A model generated the notes under the pieces. It was not told where the DNA came from, made no database searches, and was given only the letters and a program-made list of their open reading frames with translations. This document shows positions 45,533 through 57,662 of a stretch of 64,000 bases of DNA, piece after piece (the first letter of the stretch is position 1; each line of letters starts with the position of its first letter). This DNA comes from Eunapius fragilis (taxonomy: Eukaryota > Porifera > Demospongiae > Spongillida > Spongillidae). A program made the translations under genes and the position numbers. The DNA is taken from positions 1,745,430 through 1,809,429 of the forward strand of contig OY811979.1 of the NCBI GenBank assembly GCA_963681505.1, in the 5' to 3' direction.

Positions 45533-45672
45533 TTATTCCAGCATACTCCAGGATACTGTTACCTTTTGAATTCTAGACAATGTGCTATATTCGTAAACTA
45601 ATAATACACACAAACATCACATCTACAATGAAGTTAGTAGTACCAGCATACAGTAAGAACTGGAAGTGGAGC

Positions 45673-45851
45673 TTAGTCATCTTTGTTGTCTCCAGAATAA
45701 GTGGACAAATTACGAGAGATAAAATTAGCAATTATGCTAGCTGTTTTCTTTGGCCTCTCTAAGGCAATAGTATGGCCACAATCCTTGATCATCACTACTT
45801 CAGAGTTCTTGAGAAACTTATTGAGAAGAGCAGCTCCTGATGGATGACATA

Positions 45852-45891
<40 letters not shown>

Positions 45892-48800
45892 GTGGAAGGA
45901 CCCCAACTTAGTCACCAGACTTTAGGGCCTGTGAAGCCTATACAAAATAGACTATTAGTCATTAAAACACACTGATTTTTAAAAATGGTTTCATTGAAAT
46001 GTTTCCCTGTACACAACAGACATTATTTACTATAGCAGACTACATTTGCTCTATATTTAGCAGATTGCAATTGTTCATATTTAGTGTCAGCACATAATAA
46101 ATGTTCCCAGAACCGTACAATGGTGGGGCTAGTGCCATTAATAACCGTACAATGGTGGGGCTGGTACCATTAATAACTGGGGCAATTTAATGCTACACTT
46201 GATCATACCTTGTCATGTTCTCCCCACACAAGCAGTGTGGGCATTGTTAGACGTTCAACCATTTCCATTAGACGTGCTGATTCATCATCTTTATCCTTGA
46301 GAAGGTCTTGCTGGACTGGATGAGATGACAATTAAGAATTAGAATTAACATTGTACACTACATAATAATCTACCTCTCTAAACAAACTTACTCTCCTTAA
46401 ATTTGTCATACTTTTGCATGCGTTCGTCAAGAAATGCTTCCGACATACGACGATGGAATTTAAACTTGTCAGATCTGTGAAGCACGGTATCAATCATCAC
46501 ATGGAAGCCCTCCACAGTAGTTGGAAGAAGGAGATTTGTACCACTTGATTCCAAACTTTCAAAGAACTCTGTCCTGACACCATCAGGCAATCTGTGTGCA
46601 ACTGAAATGGGAACACAACAAACTGGTCACATCACTTCTTCCAAAAATATTAGCTACACTTTCAAGTACCTTTCACAGAACCTAATAACTGTTAAACTAA
46701 CGATTAACTACCACAAGATTGCTATTATTTGTCCCATTCATGAATGACAAGTGAACATACGCTGGCATGCTGTTGTTGTCAAGACCTCTGGAATAAAGAC
46801 AAGCGGTCTCACCTGGGGGACACAGCAGTGATAGCGAGGTGATCTTTGAGGGATGCTGGCTGGCATACACCATAGCATACAGAGCACCAAGTGATGTGCC
46901 CACCAAATGAACGTCACGTACTTTGATGACTTTAATCACCTGAGGTGGTCATTTCAGTGGTGATGCCAAATGAATGATTTTGTCCAACTTATTGACACAA
47001 CACAGTGTGCATGCATTACATGTAAGAGATTACAACAATCTGAATGCAATACCTTATTAATAAGTAATGATATTGGACAAAAAAGTGGCGAGGCCATGGG
47101 ACTGCTACACCACATAGCTATGTAGTCTTGTACCCAGGCCAAAATATATGCAATGATGATCATCGCTAACAGTAAAACACATCATGTACACAAGGTCTGG
47201 GAGAATTTCGGTGAGTCCAACCAAAATTGAGAGCTCGCATGATGTCATGCTAATTACAATGCAGCAACATTCCGAGCCATTCCAAGCTACAGAGACGAGC
47301 TCTGTAGCGAGTATGGTAATGACCGTGATACCTGAGCATGTGGTAAAGCCATTTCAGAAGAGAATGACTCTTTACGAAGGAGTGTGATAGCCCATTATGT
47401 TCACTATCATGAGAGCATCAGTGGTACATCTATGGCTCAAAGCAACTTAAGACCCACACACACTGATAAACCATACTTTTAACTGTGATGATGTACCATT
47501 GCTATGGCAACATAATATTGAACATCCATTCTCCCTGTGTACATGATGTAATAATGTAAGTGATGATCATCGTTATGTATATTTGGGTCTGGGTACAAGA
47601 CTAATAGCCACTGGGGGGAGGATAGCTGTAAGGGAAGAATAGTTTGACAACAATGTTGTCTTCATTCTGTGCAGCTCAGTGTGTAGACATTATAACCATA
47701 AGTATTTGCAATAGCTTCCTACTGAGACGTTAGTGGTATACAGTGGAACCTCTCTAATGTGGATACTATTGAGACCCACCTTAAGTGTCCTAGTTATTTT
47801 AATATTTCATAATGTATATAAGTCTGTGCAATTTCAATATTTTGGGATGTACCGTAGATGTACACAGAGTCAACAATTTGGCACGGCTGTGGACGGTCCA
47901 TTCAAAAGTGGAAATTAGGCCTACTCTCTGATATACTGGAATGGGTATCGACCCTGTTAGCAAAACAGCTTTAACAACCACAAGACCTCTGGAATGTGAG
48001 GCTGTACACGAAAAGGCCACCTTTATTCGTAGGGACAAGACGATACCATAAAAGTATCACCACTTTGGTGCCCGAAATAGTCGATCATGTCTCTCTGCTA
48101 CCGTTCCCGGTGGAGCACAGCGCTTTGAAGACACCTACCCTTTTTGACCCTGATCTGCAAAAAATGAGTTTTTCATGAATTGGAACAAACAACTGCCAAA
48201 AGGCGAATATGAACAGTCAGTTTACAACTAGTGCCTTTTTTTTTTGTGATAGTGATAGAATAGAAAGTCGCGGTTTTATTGACCAGTTGCCTAGCTGGCA
48301 TAATAACAATAGAAGTTAGGTTCTGTTGATAGGATATCTTCCATCATACTACTCTATTCCTATATTAGTCTTAGATGAAGTTGACATATCAGTACATGCT
48401 GATTAACTAGGTGGAGTTACAAGGCCAAAGCTTTGCTATTTGCTCAAGATCAATGGTAGCCACATTTTGTATGTGAAGGCACGCTGCTGTAACTAGAACC
48501 AGTTTCTCAAGTGTGCATTTGGCACAGTTGAATATCTTTAGACTCACCTCGTCTAGCTTAGTCGCCATTCCAATTGGGCTGTAGTCACCGTTCTGCACAA
48601 ACGATGAATCTCCATGACCCGGCAGGTCCAGTAGAACTATCCGCCATTCCTTCGGTAGGTATCGCACCGTCATCATCCACATTGTCTTGTCTGCAGTAAA
48701 CCCGTGAAGGAACACCACCACTGGGGCGTCCTCCCCCGCAACCACCCTGATAGGCAGCCTCTCGTAGTACGCATAAGTAATACCATTAACCGTTATCTGT

Positions 48801-48986
48801 TTTCGAGAGAGACCCGCCAAAATGTAACCACCAAATCTAGAAATATCACATTACACGTTAAACGTAGAAAGTTGACAACTCGCTCCACCTTTTAAAGCCC
48901 GATAAGAGAACAGACGGATACCACCAGTACAGGATAGCTAGCACGATTGCAGCCAAACACAAAAATACTAACAACGACCACACCAT
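45673..48986 (-). CDS. ABHD6: Monoacylglycerol lipase ABHD6-like
   Basis: Membrane-anchored alpha/beta hydrolase. In mammals ABHD6 hydrolyses monoacylglycerols such as 2-AG. Six exons: 48986-48889, 48836-48548, 46939-46813, 46601-46392, 46315-46209 and 45852-45673, giving 336 residues (human 337). An N-terminal helix (MVWSLLVFLCLAAIVLAILY) is followed by VVVFLHGFTADKTMW, LLDLPGHGDSS, the nucleophile Ser in VHLVGTSLGALYAMVYASQH, SLLCPPGVAHRLPDG, the acid in LLVWGEHDK and the His in DCGHTIALERPKKTA. The 1.6-kb second intron hosts a foldback element. CACGTG lies at 49003-49008, 17 bases upstream of the start. The upstream RPA2 stop is 74 bases away. Confidence 0.94.
45853..45892. repeat. TG microsatellite
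   Basis: TG run that ends at the acceptor of the last ABHD6 exon (read on the minus strand as CA followed by CAG). Confidence 0.9.
47123..47603. mobile_element. Foldback/MITE-like element in ABHD6 intron
   Basis: The left end (from 47123, TAGTCTTGTACCCAGGCC...) and right end (to 47603) are imperfect inverted repeats of roughly 65-70 bases, sharing GTCTTGTACCCAG, AAATATA, GATGATCATC and CATCATGTACA. There is no coding potential. Related termini occur at 44315-44329 and about 57391-57405. Confidence 0.7.
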
Positions 48987-49060
48987 TGCCGTCGATTAAA
49001 ATCACGTGACATGGGATAGGTGTGCGGCTGTCATGGGAACATGGATGGGTGTGAACGAAG

Positions 49061-49304
49061 TTAATTTGTCGACTTGTAATGGTTGTCATCTATCGTGGAG
49101 TAGATATGACCTTCATTACAAAGAAAATCCACCGCTGTTCTGTAAAGATGGACAATATCAAGCGGCGTTGCCACACACATTGCAAAATACCTGATCTGTT
49201 TCTCATTGAACCCATGGGAGCTTAGCTTCTTCACAACATCCTGAATGCTTACACCTTGATCCATCATTGATCCTGAGATAGCATCAAGGACCTGTGTGTG
49301 TGTG

Positions 49305-49341
<37 letters not shown>

Positions 49342-50493
49342 GAAATGCTGCCAGTCTTGCACACTGCTCACTCACTTGATGGTGTAAGCTGTTTTGACCA
49401 GTGTCTGCCTTAGAGCCATACATTGGTCTGCCAGCTGCAACTTGGGTACTGGTAGCTACAGGGTTTCCCCAGGGTGCTGCTCCCCCCCCAACAGAGGCAA
49501 GGGTACTTTGGGGAGGGTGGTGTTGAAACTGCTCAGGCTAACGAGTTGAAGGGATACCAGTGTACAGTGCACAAAACTAGCTGTCAATGTGCATACCACA
49601 AGTGCTCCCTTGCTCATGGCCAGGTGTGCATATATGACATCTGAAAGATGTTCATATATTTCATTGAAATTTTCTATAGGCCTCACATCAAATGCATAGA
49701 TGCCCTTCTGTTTGCTCAAGGGCTTAAGAGATCCCATCACACGAACAAACACGCCTTCCCTACAAGCTGCTCTATTCTGAAGCTGTTCAGGATTTTCCTA
49801 ATAGGAAAATATTAAAGTTAGTAAACTAAATGTAAGAGAATTGAGTCATATAGCGATGAACACTCCCAAAGCTTAGTTATTAACAGCTAACCTGGTCATC
49901 CCGTAGCATGCGGACCTCAACCAAGGGACCAGTGCGATCATCAATCTTGTACATTACACCAGTTGCTGCATCATTGACTTCAATTATTTCACCAATGATT
50001 ACAACCTAGTATTGCCGACCAGTGACAAGCACACCATGAAACTCCTCCCCCCTTTTTTTAACAACAACCTGTAGTATCTCTTTGTCATGGAGTACGAATG
50101 AACCATCAACTTTTGTTTCAGTGCACTGAATTTGAGCAGCTGTCAGTGGTACAAGCGTTTGAAGCCTTGACTGTCCGCCGCTCTGGAAGGTCAGGCCCTT
50201 AGTGTCAAGTTGTGTGGAGGTATTCTTCACTCACCTTTTTTGAATCCCCTGCAGGAGACGCACCAAATGCCTGGGAGTCTTGCATGTACCCTCCTCCCCC
50301 CCCACCATAGGCGTAGTAACCACCCTCAGTGGTATCCATAGACTTCAAGGGGGCGGAGAACACACCACAAATAACAACGCTTTGGAGATTTAGACACACA
50401 TTTACCTGATATCCACCTCCTGGAATAATATTGTGGATCCAAATGATAAAACAAATGCAAAGTTGAAGACTCCAACCTACCAGCAAAGTTCAT
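49061..50493 (-). CDS. RPA2: Replication protein A 32 kDa subunit
   Basis: Middle subunit of the single-strand DNA-binding RPA heterotrimer. Candidate exons: 50493-50481 (13 nt), 50419-50406 (14 nt), 50342-50235, 50182-50069, 50005-49892, 49797-49597, 49455-49376, 49291-49191 and 49139-49061, giving about 270 residues. A Gly/Tyr-rich N-terminus (MNFAGGGYQSMDTTEGGYYA) leads to LVPLTAAQIQCTET, then the OB fold VVIIGEIIEVNDAATGVMYK, VRMLRDDQ, EGVFVRVMGSLKPLSKQKGI and NEIYEHLSDVIYAHL. The winged helix ends RTAVDFLCNEGHIYSTIDD, NHYKSTN. The junction between exons 6 and 7 is off by one phase with the visible sites, so one border is wrong or the site is unusual. A GA microsatellite lies in the exon 7/8 intron (49305-49340). 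Confidence 0.94.
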
Positions 50494-50572
50494 CTCACGT
50501 GCGAGGTACGAAAAAGGGCGGGTTATTCCCTCGTGTAAATTGCAATTTTAAAATTAACGTATAATTATTGTA
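50494..50572. promoter_or_regulatory. Divergent RPA2/RCC1 promoter (79 bp)
   Basis: CACGTG at 50496-50501, directly upstream of the RPA2 start, and GGGCGGG (GC-box) at about 50517-50523. Two cell-cycle/chromatin genes share it. Confidence 0.7.
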
Positions 50573-53500
50573 ATGGAAGATCCAGGAAGTACCAGAAGAA
50601 GAAAGAGATCAGCACAAGGTTTGTGGAGCGCCAGCAGCTAAAAAGAAATTATGATCAATTCATAAACCATCTCCTCTTTATAGCACTGTCAGACCGCGGT
50701 GTTGGAGAAAATGAATGCACGCCAGAAAGAAAACGGCAGAAGAAATTGAAAGGTGTCGAGGTTAGCAGAAGTTCTGAATGCAACCAGTTAGCCAAAGTAC
50801 GGACGGGAAGCGCCTCGATCCGCAGCTCTGCGGACGCACGGCTACCTGAATCTGAAGGTGTGTTACCGATAAGCAAAGAGATAGTAAGGGAGGGAGGGGA
50901 TCATGTATACTTCACGTGACGCCACTCACTCCGCAGGAAGTGGCTCTGTTTCCGCCATCCAGCCTGTTACACATCCATCACACTTAAGTGCCACTGGGGA
51001 TGTCATGGTGATTGGGCAGGGTGATGTTGGCCAACTGGGGCTTGGGGATGAAGTGCTGGAAAGAAAAAACCCAGCCAAAGTGGTTGGAATGAAAGAGAGT
51101 GCAACTCAAGTTGTGTGTGGAGGAATGCACACTGTAGCCTTGTCTAAGGAAGGAAAGGTGAGGGCATTAGTGGTGGATCCAGAAAAGTGGAAGGGATGTT
51201 CACCAAGAGGAGGGTGCAGGAGGGATGTACCCCCTTGTGGGAGGGGATGTACCCCCTCGTGGGAGGGGATGTACCCCCTCGTGGGAGGGGATGTACCCCC
51301 TCGTGGGAGGGGATGTACCCCCTCGTGGGAGGGAGATGTACCCCATTGTGGGAAGGGGATGTACCCCCTCGTGGGAGGGGATGTACCCCATTGTGGGAGG
51401 GGGGTGTACCCCCTCGTGGGAGGGGATGTACCCCATTGTGGGAGGGGGATGTACCCCCTCGTGGGAGGGGATGTACCCCCTCGTGGGAGGGGATGTACCC
51501 CATTGTGGGAAGGGGATGTACCCCCTTGATGGAAGCTTTATTCATGGAAGTTTATAATTCTGTCTTTCCAAGGAACTGTTGAAGGGTAATCACTAGAAAT
51601 AACCACAAGGGTCAAGGTCCTTTCAGTAGGCAGGAGGGCAGGGAAGCATTTTCATTTTTAGTCTGAAATGTTCAGCTTATTGTAATTGCAAGTACATTCA
51701 AAAGCCAAGTGTGTTTGATAATTATTCATAAATTGTAAGCTAGATTTTATCTGTCATAGTGACAAAACCTAGTTCTGGGATGCAACTCTGTATTATATCC
51801 ACTGGAACTAGTATGAGGGGCCTCACTAAGTCCACTGATGTGAACAACTCACATGATTGTTTGAAGCCTTGAGCAATTTTTTGGATCAAAACCAAAATGT
51901 GAATGTGCATTTTGCCTAGTGCTTAGGGGAACTGCGTTGTAGAGAGCCTCGCATATTGCAGTGTGTTAATGACCTTCTTACGATAGTTATGTAAATTCAA
52001 TTTAATGTCACCAACTTGACGAAACATGATCCCATAAAAGCTTAATTGCGAGTTAATTGAATATACTCATCCAGGTGTGGGCATTATATAAAAGGAAGGT
52101 GATTGCGGACAGGTTAATAAGCTGTAGCGATGTGCCCTCCCCCATCCTAGCCCCTCCCCTCCAAGCCCCTCCCTCTTCCTCTCTTGTTCAGGTGTACACT
52201 TGGGGCTGTAATGACGAGGGAGCATTGGGCCGCAAAACTTCTGAAGGAGAAGAGTACCTACCTGGTCTAGTTGACAAGCTAGACACCATCAGAGTGGTAC
52301 AGGTATCCGCAGGTGACAGCCATACAGCTGCTCTAGCAAGTGATGGTCAGGTGTACTGCTGGGGCGTTTTTAGGGTGAGTGAAAATTAAGTTGACTGTTA
52401 TTTTGTCTGAGTTGATGATCTGTGGGCCTAGGTGACCATGTAAGTATGTGGGCGTAGGTGACCATGTAAGTATGTGGGCCTAGGTGACCATGTAAGTATG
52501 TGGGCCTAGGTGACCATGTAAGTATGTGGGCGTAGGTGACCATGTAAGTATGTGGGCCTAGGTGACCATGTAAGTATGTGGGCCTAGGTGACCATGTAAG
52601 TATGTGGGCCTAGGTGACCATGTAAGTATGTGGGCGTAGGGGACCATGTAAGTATGTGGGCCTAGGTGACCATGTAAGTATGTGGGCCTAGGTGACCATG
52701 TAAGTATGTGGGCCTAGGTGACCATGTAAGTATGTGGGCCTAGGTGACCATGTAAGTATGTGGGCCTAGGTGACCATGTAAGTATGTGGGCCTAGGTGAC
52801 CATGTAAGTATGTGGGAGTAGGTGACCATGTAAGTATGTGGGCCTAGGTGACCATTTAAGTATGTGGGAGTAGGTGACCATATAAGTATGTGGGCCTAGG
52901 TGACCATGTAGGTATGTGGGCCTAGGTGACCATGTAAGTATGTGGGCCTAGGTGACCATGTAAGTATGTGGGCGTAGGTGACCATGTAAGTATGTGGGCC
53001 TAGGTGACCATGTAGGTATGTGGGCCTAGGTGACCATGTAAGTATGTGGGCCTAGGTGACCATGTAAGTATGTGGGCCTAGGTGACCATGTAAGTATGTG
53101 GGCCTAGGTGACCATGTAGGTATGTGGGCCTAGGTGACCATGTAAGTATGTGGGCCTAGGTGACCATGTAAGTATGTGGGCCTAGGTGACCATGTAAGTA
53201 TGTGGGCCTAGGTGACCATGTAAGTATGTGGGCCTAGGTGACCATGTAAGTATGTGGGCCTAGGTGACCATGTAAGTATGTGGGCCTAGGTGACCATGTA
53301 AGTATGTGGGCCTAGGTGACCATGTAAGTATGTGGGCCTAGGTGACCATGTAAGTATGTGGGCCTAGGTGACCATGTAGGTATGTGGGCCTAGGTGACCA
53401 TGTAAGTATGTGGGCCTAGGTGACCATGTAAGTATGTGGGCCTAGGTGACCATGTAGGTATGTGGGCCTAGGTGACCATGTAAGTATGTGGGCCTAGGTG

Positions 53501-56500
53501 ACCATGTAAGCATGTGGGAGTAGGTGACCATGTAAGTATGTGGGCCTAGGTGACCATGTAAGTATGTGGGCCTAGGTGACCATGTAAGTATGTGGGCCTA
53601 GGTGACCATGTAAGTATGTGGGCCTAGGTGACCATGTAAGTATGTGGGCCTAGGTGACCATGTAAGTATGTGGGCCTAGGTGACCATGTAAGTATGTGGG
53701 CCTAGGTGACCATGTAAGTATGTGGGCCTAGGTGACCATGTAAGTATGTGGGCCTAGGTGACCATGTAAGTATGTGGGCCTAGGTGACCATGTAAGTATG
53801 TGGGCCTAGGTGACCATGTAGGTATGTGGGCCTAGGTGACCATGTAAGTATGTGGGCCTAGGTGACCATGTAAGTATGTGGGCCTAGGTGACCATGTAAG
53901 TATGTGGGCCTAGGTGACCATGTAAGTATGTGGGCCTAGGTGACCATGTAAGTATGTGGGCCTAGGTGACCATGTAAGTATGTGGGCCTAGGTGACCATG
54001 TAAGTATGTGGGCCTAGGTGACCATGTAGGTATGTGGGCCTAGGTGACCATGTAAGTATGTGGGCCTAGGTGACCATGTAAGCATGTGGGAGTAGGTGAC
54101 CATGTAAGTATGTGGGCCTAGGTGACCATGTAAGTATGTGGGCGTAGGGGACCATGTAAGCATGTGGGAGTAGGTGACCATGTAAGTATGTGGGCCTAGG
54201 TGACCATGTAAGTATGTGGGCCTAGGTGACCATGTAAGTATGTGGGCCTAGGTGACCATGTAAGTATGTGGGCCTAGGTGACCATGTAAGTATGTGGGCC
54301 TAGGTGACCATGTAAGTATGTGGGCCTAGGTGACCATGTAAGTATGTGGGCCTAGGTGACCATGTAAGTATGTGGGCCTAGGTGACCATGTAAGTATGTG
54401 GGCCTAGGTGACCATGTAAGTATGTGGGCCTAGGTGACCATGTAAGTATGTGGGCCTAGGTGACCATGTAAGTATGTGGGCCTAGGTGACCATGTAAGTA
54501 TGTGGGCCTAGGTGGCCATGTAAGTATGTGGGCCTAGGTGACCATGTAAGTATGTGGGCCTAGGTGACCATGTAAGTATGTGGGCGTAGGTGACCATGTA
54601 AGTATGTGGGCCTAGGTGACCATGTAAGTATGTGGGCCTAGGTGACCATGTAAGTATGTGGGAGTAGGTGACCATGTAAGTATGTGGGCGTAGGTGACCA
54701 TGTAAGTATGTGGGCCTAGGTGGCCATGTAAGTGCCTAGGTGACCATGTTGGTATATGGGAGAAAGTGACCATCATCTTATGTAGCAGTAGGTGACCATA
54801 TCACTGTTCCCACCCTTTAACTCTTTGACTACCCTGCACCTACATGTGCACGCATACTACGTGATGCATGGTTATTCACTCTGTGCACAAAAACACTTCA
54901 GGGGCATAGAGCTATGACTGGTGTGTTGGTATTTAATTGAAAGGAAAGCAGGAACTAACAGCTGCAGGTGTATGTGCAATGGTGTCTCTATCGTCTCCAA
55001 CGCCTTACAATACGCACACACCCGCTTGTTCTACTAAAACATGGGAGAGGCGAATTTTTTTTAAGAACATGGGTGTTGGAAATAACACCCTCGGATAAAA
55101 CATATTTTCATTGTCTGTTTCATTGTATACTTGATGTACGGCTTCGAATCCCTGACCGCTTGGCTCCGCCTACATCGAGTGTTGTAGGCAGCCGTTCTTT
55201 TTCAAGCTAGTACACCACTTATATCGAAACAAACGTCATAAATTTATATCGCAGTTAATATCTTTAAGTAAGCTAACCATGAGATTATTCAAGAATGACG
55301 ACTACTAAGAAACGGGTAGCCATAGCTTGGCAACGTAATCCATATTGACGTTCAAAGAGTTAACGAACCCACTCACTGGTTACTCACTAATACTTACATA
55401 CATGGTCACCTTGTACACAGCTCTGCATATGTGAATGTGTTACACATTGCTTGCTTTATTCTTATTGCAGACTGTATATACAGTATCATATGCATTCGGA
55501 TACTTTTGAATTAACTTACCTTCAAAACCATAATGGTACTTTTGACGCAGCTTATCAGAATTTTTATCTGACCACTGAGGTGAATTATTTAACCACCACC
55601 TGTGGTGAATTATTTTAACTGGGATTGAAAAAAAAAGCCATTCCGTTTTTAAATTGGCCTAGTCTATGTTGGTTAATAAATCACATGTTGTGCCTAGAAG
55701 AAGACATTTATTTCTTGACCAGGTGCTCCCTATATTACCTATCAAATGGTACAATTTGGCGGTAAATCAGTGCATGTGGCGTGTGGGACTAGATGACGGT
55801 TCCCTGTCATATTGTAACAGTATGTGAGGTTCAATATTGTTGTTCTTGCAGTCATTAAATTGGTTCTATTTTGCATCACTTGTCGTAACACAGGATATGA
55901 ATGGACCTTTTGGGCTCATTCAGAACACCCCGTGTGCTCAACCAGAACTGGTCTACACGTCACTCTCTGAAAGAGCAGTGAAGATTGATTCAGGCAGTGA
56001 CCACCTGGTCATCCTTACAGAGCTGGGAAATGTGTACACGCTAGGCTGTGCAGAACAAGGTCAGCTTGGGCGTGTTGCGGAGTGCTTCAGCAGTCGCGGT
56101 GGTCGGAAGGGAGTCAGCCTCCTTCTAGAACCAGACATTGTTAATATTCCTAGGAAGCGGGGGAAAGCAGCTCCAAAATTCACTGATGTGTTTTGTGGAT
56201 CATACCATACCTTTGCATATGCAAAGGAAGATAGCTGTCTGTATGTCTGGGGGTTGAACAACTATGGTCAGCTTGGAACTGGAGACACTGTCAGCAAGTA
56301 TCAGCCCCACGTCATAGATGTCCACGAGTGGTTTGGTGATGGAGTGGGTGACCTACAGATTGCCGGAGGCCAGCATCACTCTGTGTTCTGTCACAATGGT
56401 TCAGTCTACGTGGTGGGGAGGAAGGAATATGGCAGACTGGGGCTAGGGAAAGAAGTGGAGGAGCCCCACCTCCCTCTGAAGGTCCCTGCTCTGACCAACG

Positions 56501-56727
56501 TCAGCTCTGTTGCTGCAGGTGTAGCATGTAGCTTTGCAGTTACCAGTACGGGAGAGGCCTACTCCTGGGGTATGGGCACCAACATGCAGCTTGGAAGTGG
56601 ATCTGATGAAGATGTCTGGACTCCGGGTCGAGTCAAAGGAAAGAACCTTGAGAACTGTCATGTGTTGGCTATCTCTGCTGGAGGCCAGCACACAGCCATG
56701 CTTGTTAGAAAGGATAGCTGTGTATGA
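50573..56727 (+). CDS. RCC1: RCC1, Ran guanine nucleotide exchange factor
   Basis: Chromatin-bound exchange factor that loads Ran with GTP. Five exons: 50573-50618, 50684-50857, 50937-51157, 52192-52374 and 55894-56727, giving 485 residues (human 421). The N-terminus is basic ([17 protein letters not shown]), probably for nuclear import and nucleosome contact. Propeller repeats follow: [142 protein letters not shown] and [11 protein letters not shown]. Intron 3 carries a 22-bp and intron 4 a giant 26-bp minisatellite. A polyadenylation signal AATAAA is at 56749. An alternative frame continuing upstream from 50684 into intron 1 is possible but not preferred. Confidence 0.96.
51222..51535. repeat. 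22-bp minisatellite in RCC1 intron 3
   Basis: About 14 copies of GTACCCCCTCGTGGGAGGGG plus AT, with CATTGTGGGA variants. The frames over it ([16 protein letters not shown]) are repeat artefacts. Confidence 0.95.
52421..54750. repeat. Giant 26-bp minisatellite with U1-type donor sites
   Basis: About 89 tandem copies of GTAAGTATGTGGGCCTAGGT plus GACCAT, mostly identical, with CCTAG/CGTAG/AGTAG and GTAGGT/GCATGT variants spread through the array. Nearly every unit contains GTAAGTAT, the full intronic part of a consensus 5' splice site, and a TAG/GT junction. It starts 46 bases after the real exon 4 donor (AGG/GTGAGT). Confidence 0.97.
54751..55893. other. Remainder of RCC1 intron 4
   Basis: No exon or RNA gene recognised. 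The acceptor for exon 5 is the CAG at 55891-55893. The frame at 54968-55210 has no recognisable product. Confidence 0.5.
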
Positions 56728-56929
56728 TTTTTGTGTTCTGCTCTTCAAAATAAATGTTATTACAGCACGGTTTTCAATATTTAGGTCACTTGCAGGGTGA
56801 TACTTTGTTTTAGTATATGAAAACTGTTCATTGTCCTTACATTTAAAAAAAAAGTTTGAGTTCTGGAACTACAGAAGGTTAAAGGGTAAGACGCCATTTT
56901 TTATTACATCATGGTTGATTTTATCACTA

Positions 56930-57097
56930 CAGTAGGGGCGCGGCACTTTTATAATGATTTCAAAAGACAATTGAACAATCATGTACTATATAATTAGTGG
57001 CAGAGGTCGATAGGGTTTGCTATGGAAGCTACAAGTTCGTTCATTTGTCTTTTGAAATCATTTGTGCGGAGGTGTTAAAAGTGCCGCGCCGCTACTG
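56930..57097. mobile_element. 168-bp MITE with TA target duplication
   Basis: Ends are inverted repeats, CAGTAGGGGCGCGGCACTTT at the left and its near-complement ending CGCGCCGCTACTG at the right. Both arms also share AATGATTTCAAAAGACAA. TA flanks each end (56928-56929 and 57098-57099). TA duplication and CAGT-type termini fit a Tc1/mariner-related non-autonomous element. Confidence 0.82.
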
Positions 57098-57390
57098 TAA
57101 TGAGAAGTACATGTACATCTATAGGGTTGTTACGTCTCAAGGGTATTACATAATACTGCCCTCAACTATCACAACAGGTGTTGCTAATTTTAAAGAATGA
57201 TTTTTAGTACATCGAATTGCGCATTTATTGGAAACCGTTAAGTCGTTGCTTAGGTAGGCGTGCTCATTATTACTGTCATAAGTGGTTAAAGCTCAACATT
57301 TCTTTTGATTGGGAGTAAAAAGTAATGAGGTTTAAATGAACCAGCGGTGGGACCTATTCAACCGGCTTGGTGATTATCTCTGGTGGTGGT

Positions 57391-57405
57391 AGTCTCGTAC
57401 CCAGA
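57391..57405. repeat. Dispersed 15-bp palindromic terminus copy
   Basis: GTCTCGTACCCAGAC, the reverse complement of the GTCTGGGTACGAGAC at 44315-44329 and close to both ends of the foldback at 47123-47603. Followed by an ACGCTTACGTAAGC palindrome. Confidence 0.6.
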
Positions 57406-57662
57406 CCCACGCTTACGTAAGCATTATCGCGTTTAATACTTCTGGTCGAAGAAAGTTGTTCTGACCCCCCCCCCAACGTCAAAATGACCCCCAACGTCAA
57501 AATGACGTTAACTTGTTTGGAGACGCCCCCTTACCCACTCCCCAAAATAATCGCCATAGATCATATCAGATCATTTCAATAAAAATACCCGTAATATAAA
57601 AGTTCACTAAATTCTTCTCTTCTGGATAGAAAAACAAGATGTTATACACAAGTGAGCATGCA

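Noticed and set aside
50623..50919. 98-codon frame starting in RCC1 intron 1
   Set aside because: Lacks an ATG at its start. The spliced exon 50684-50857 gives the phase needed to join both neighbours.
52421..54750. CRISPR-like look of a long regular array
   Set aside because: Units are contiguous with no unique spacers and the genome is eukaryotic; it is an intronic minisatellite.
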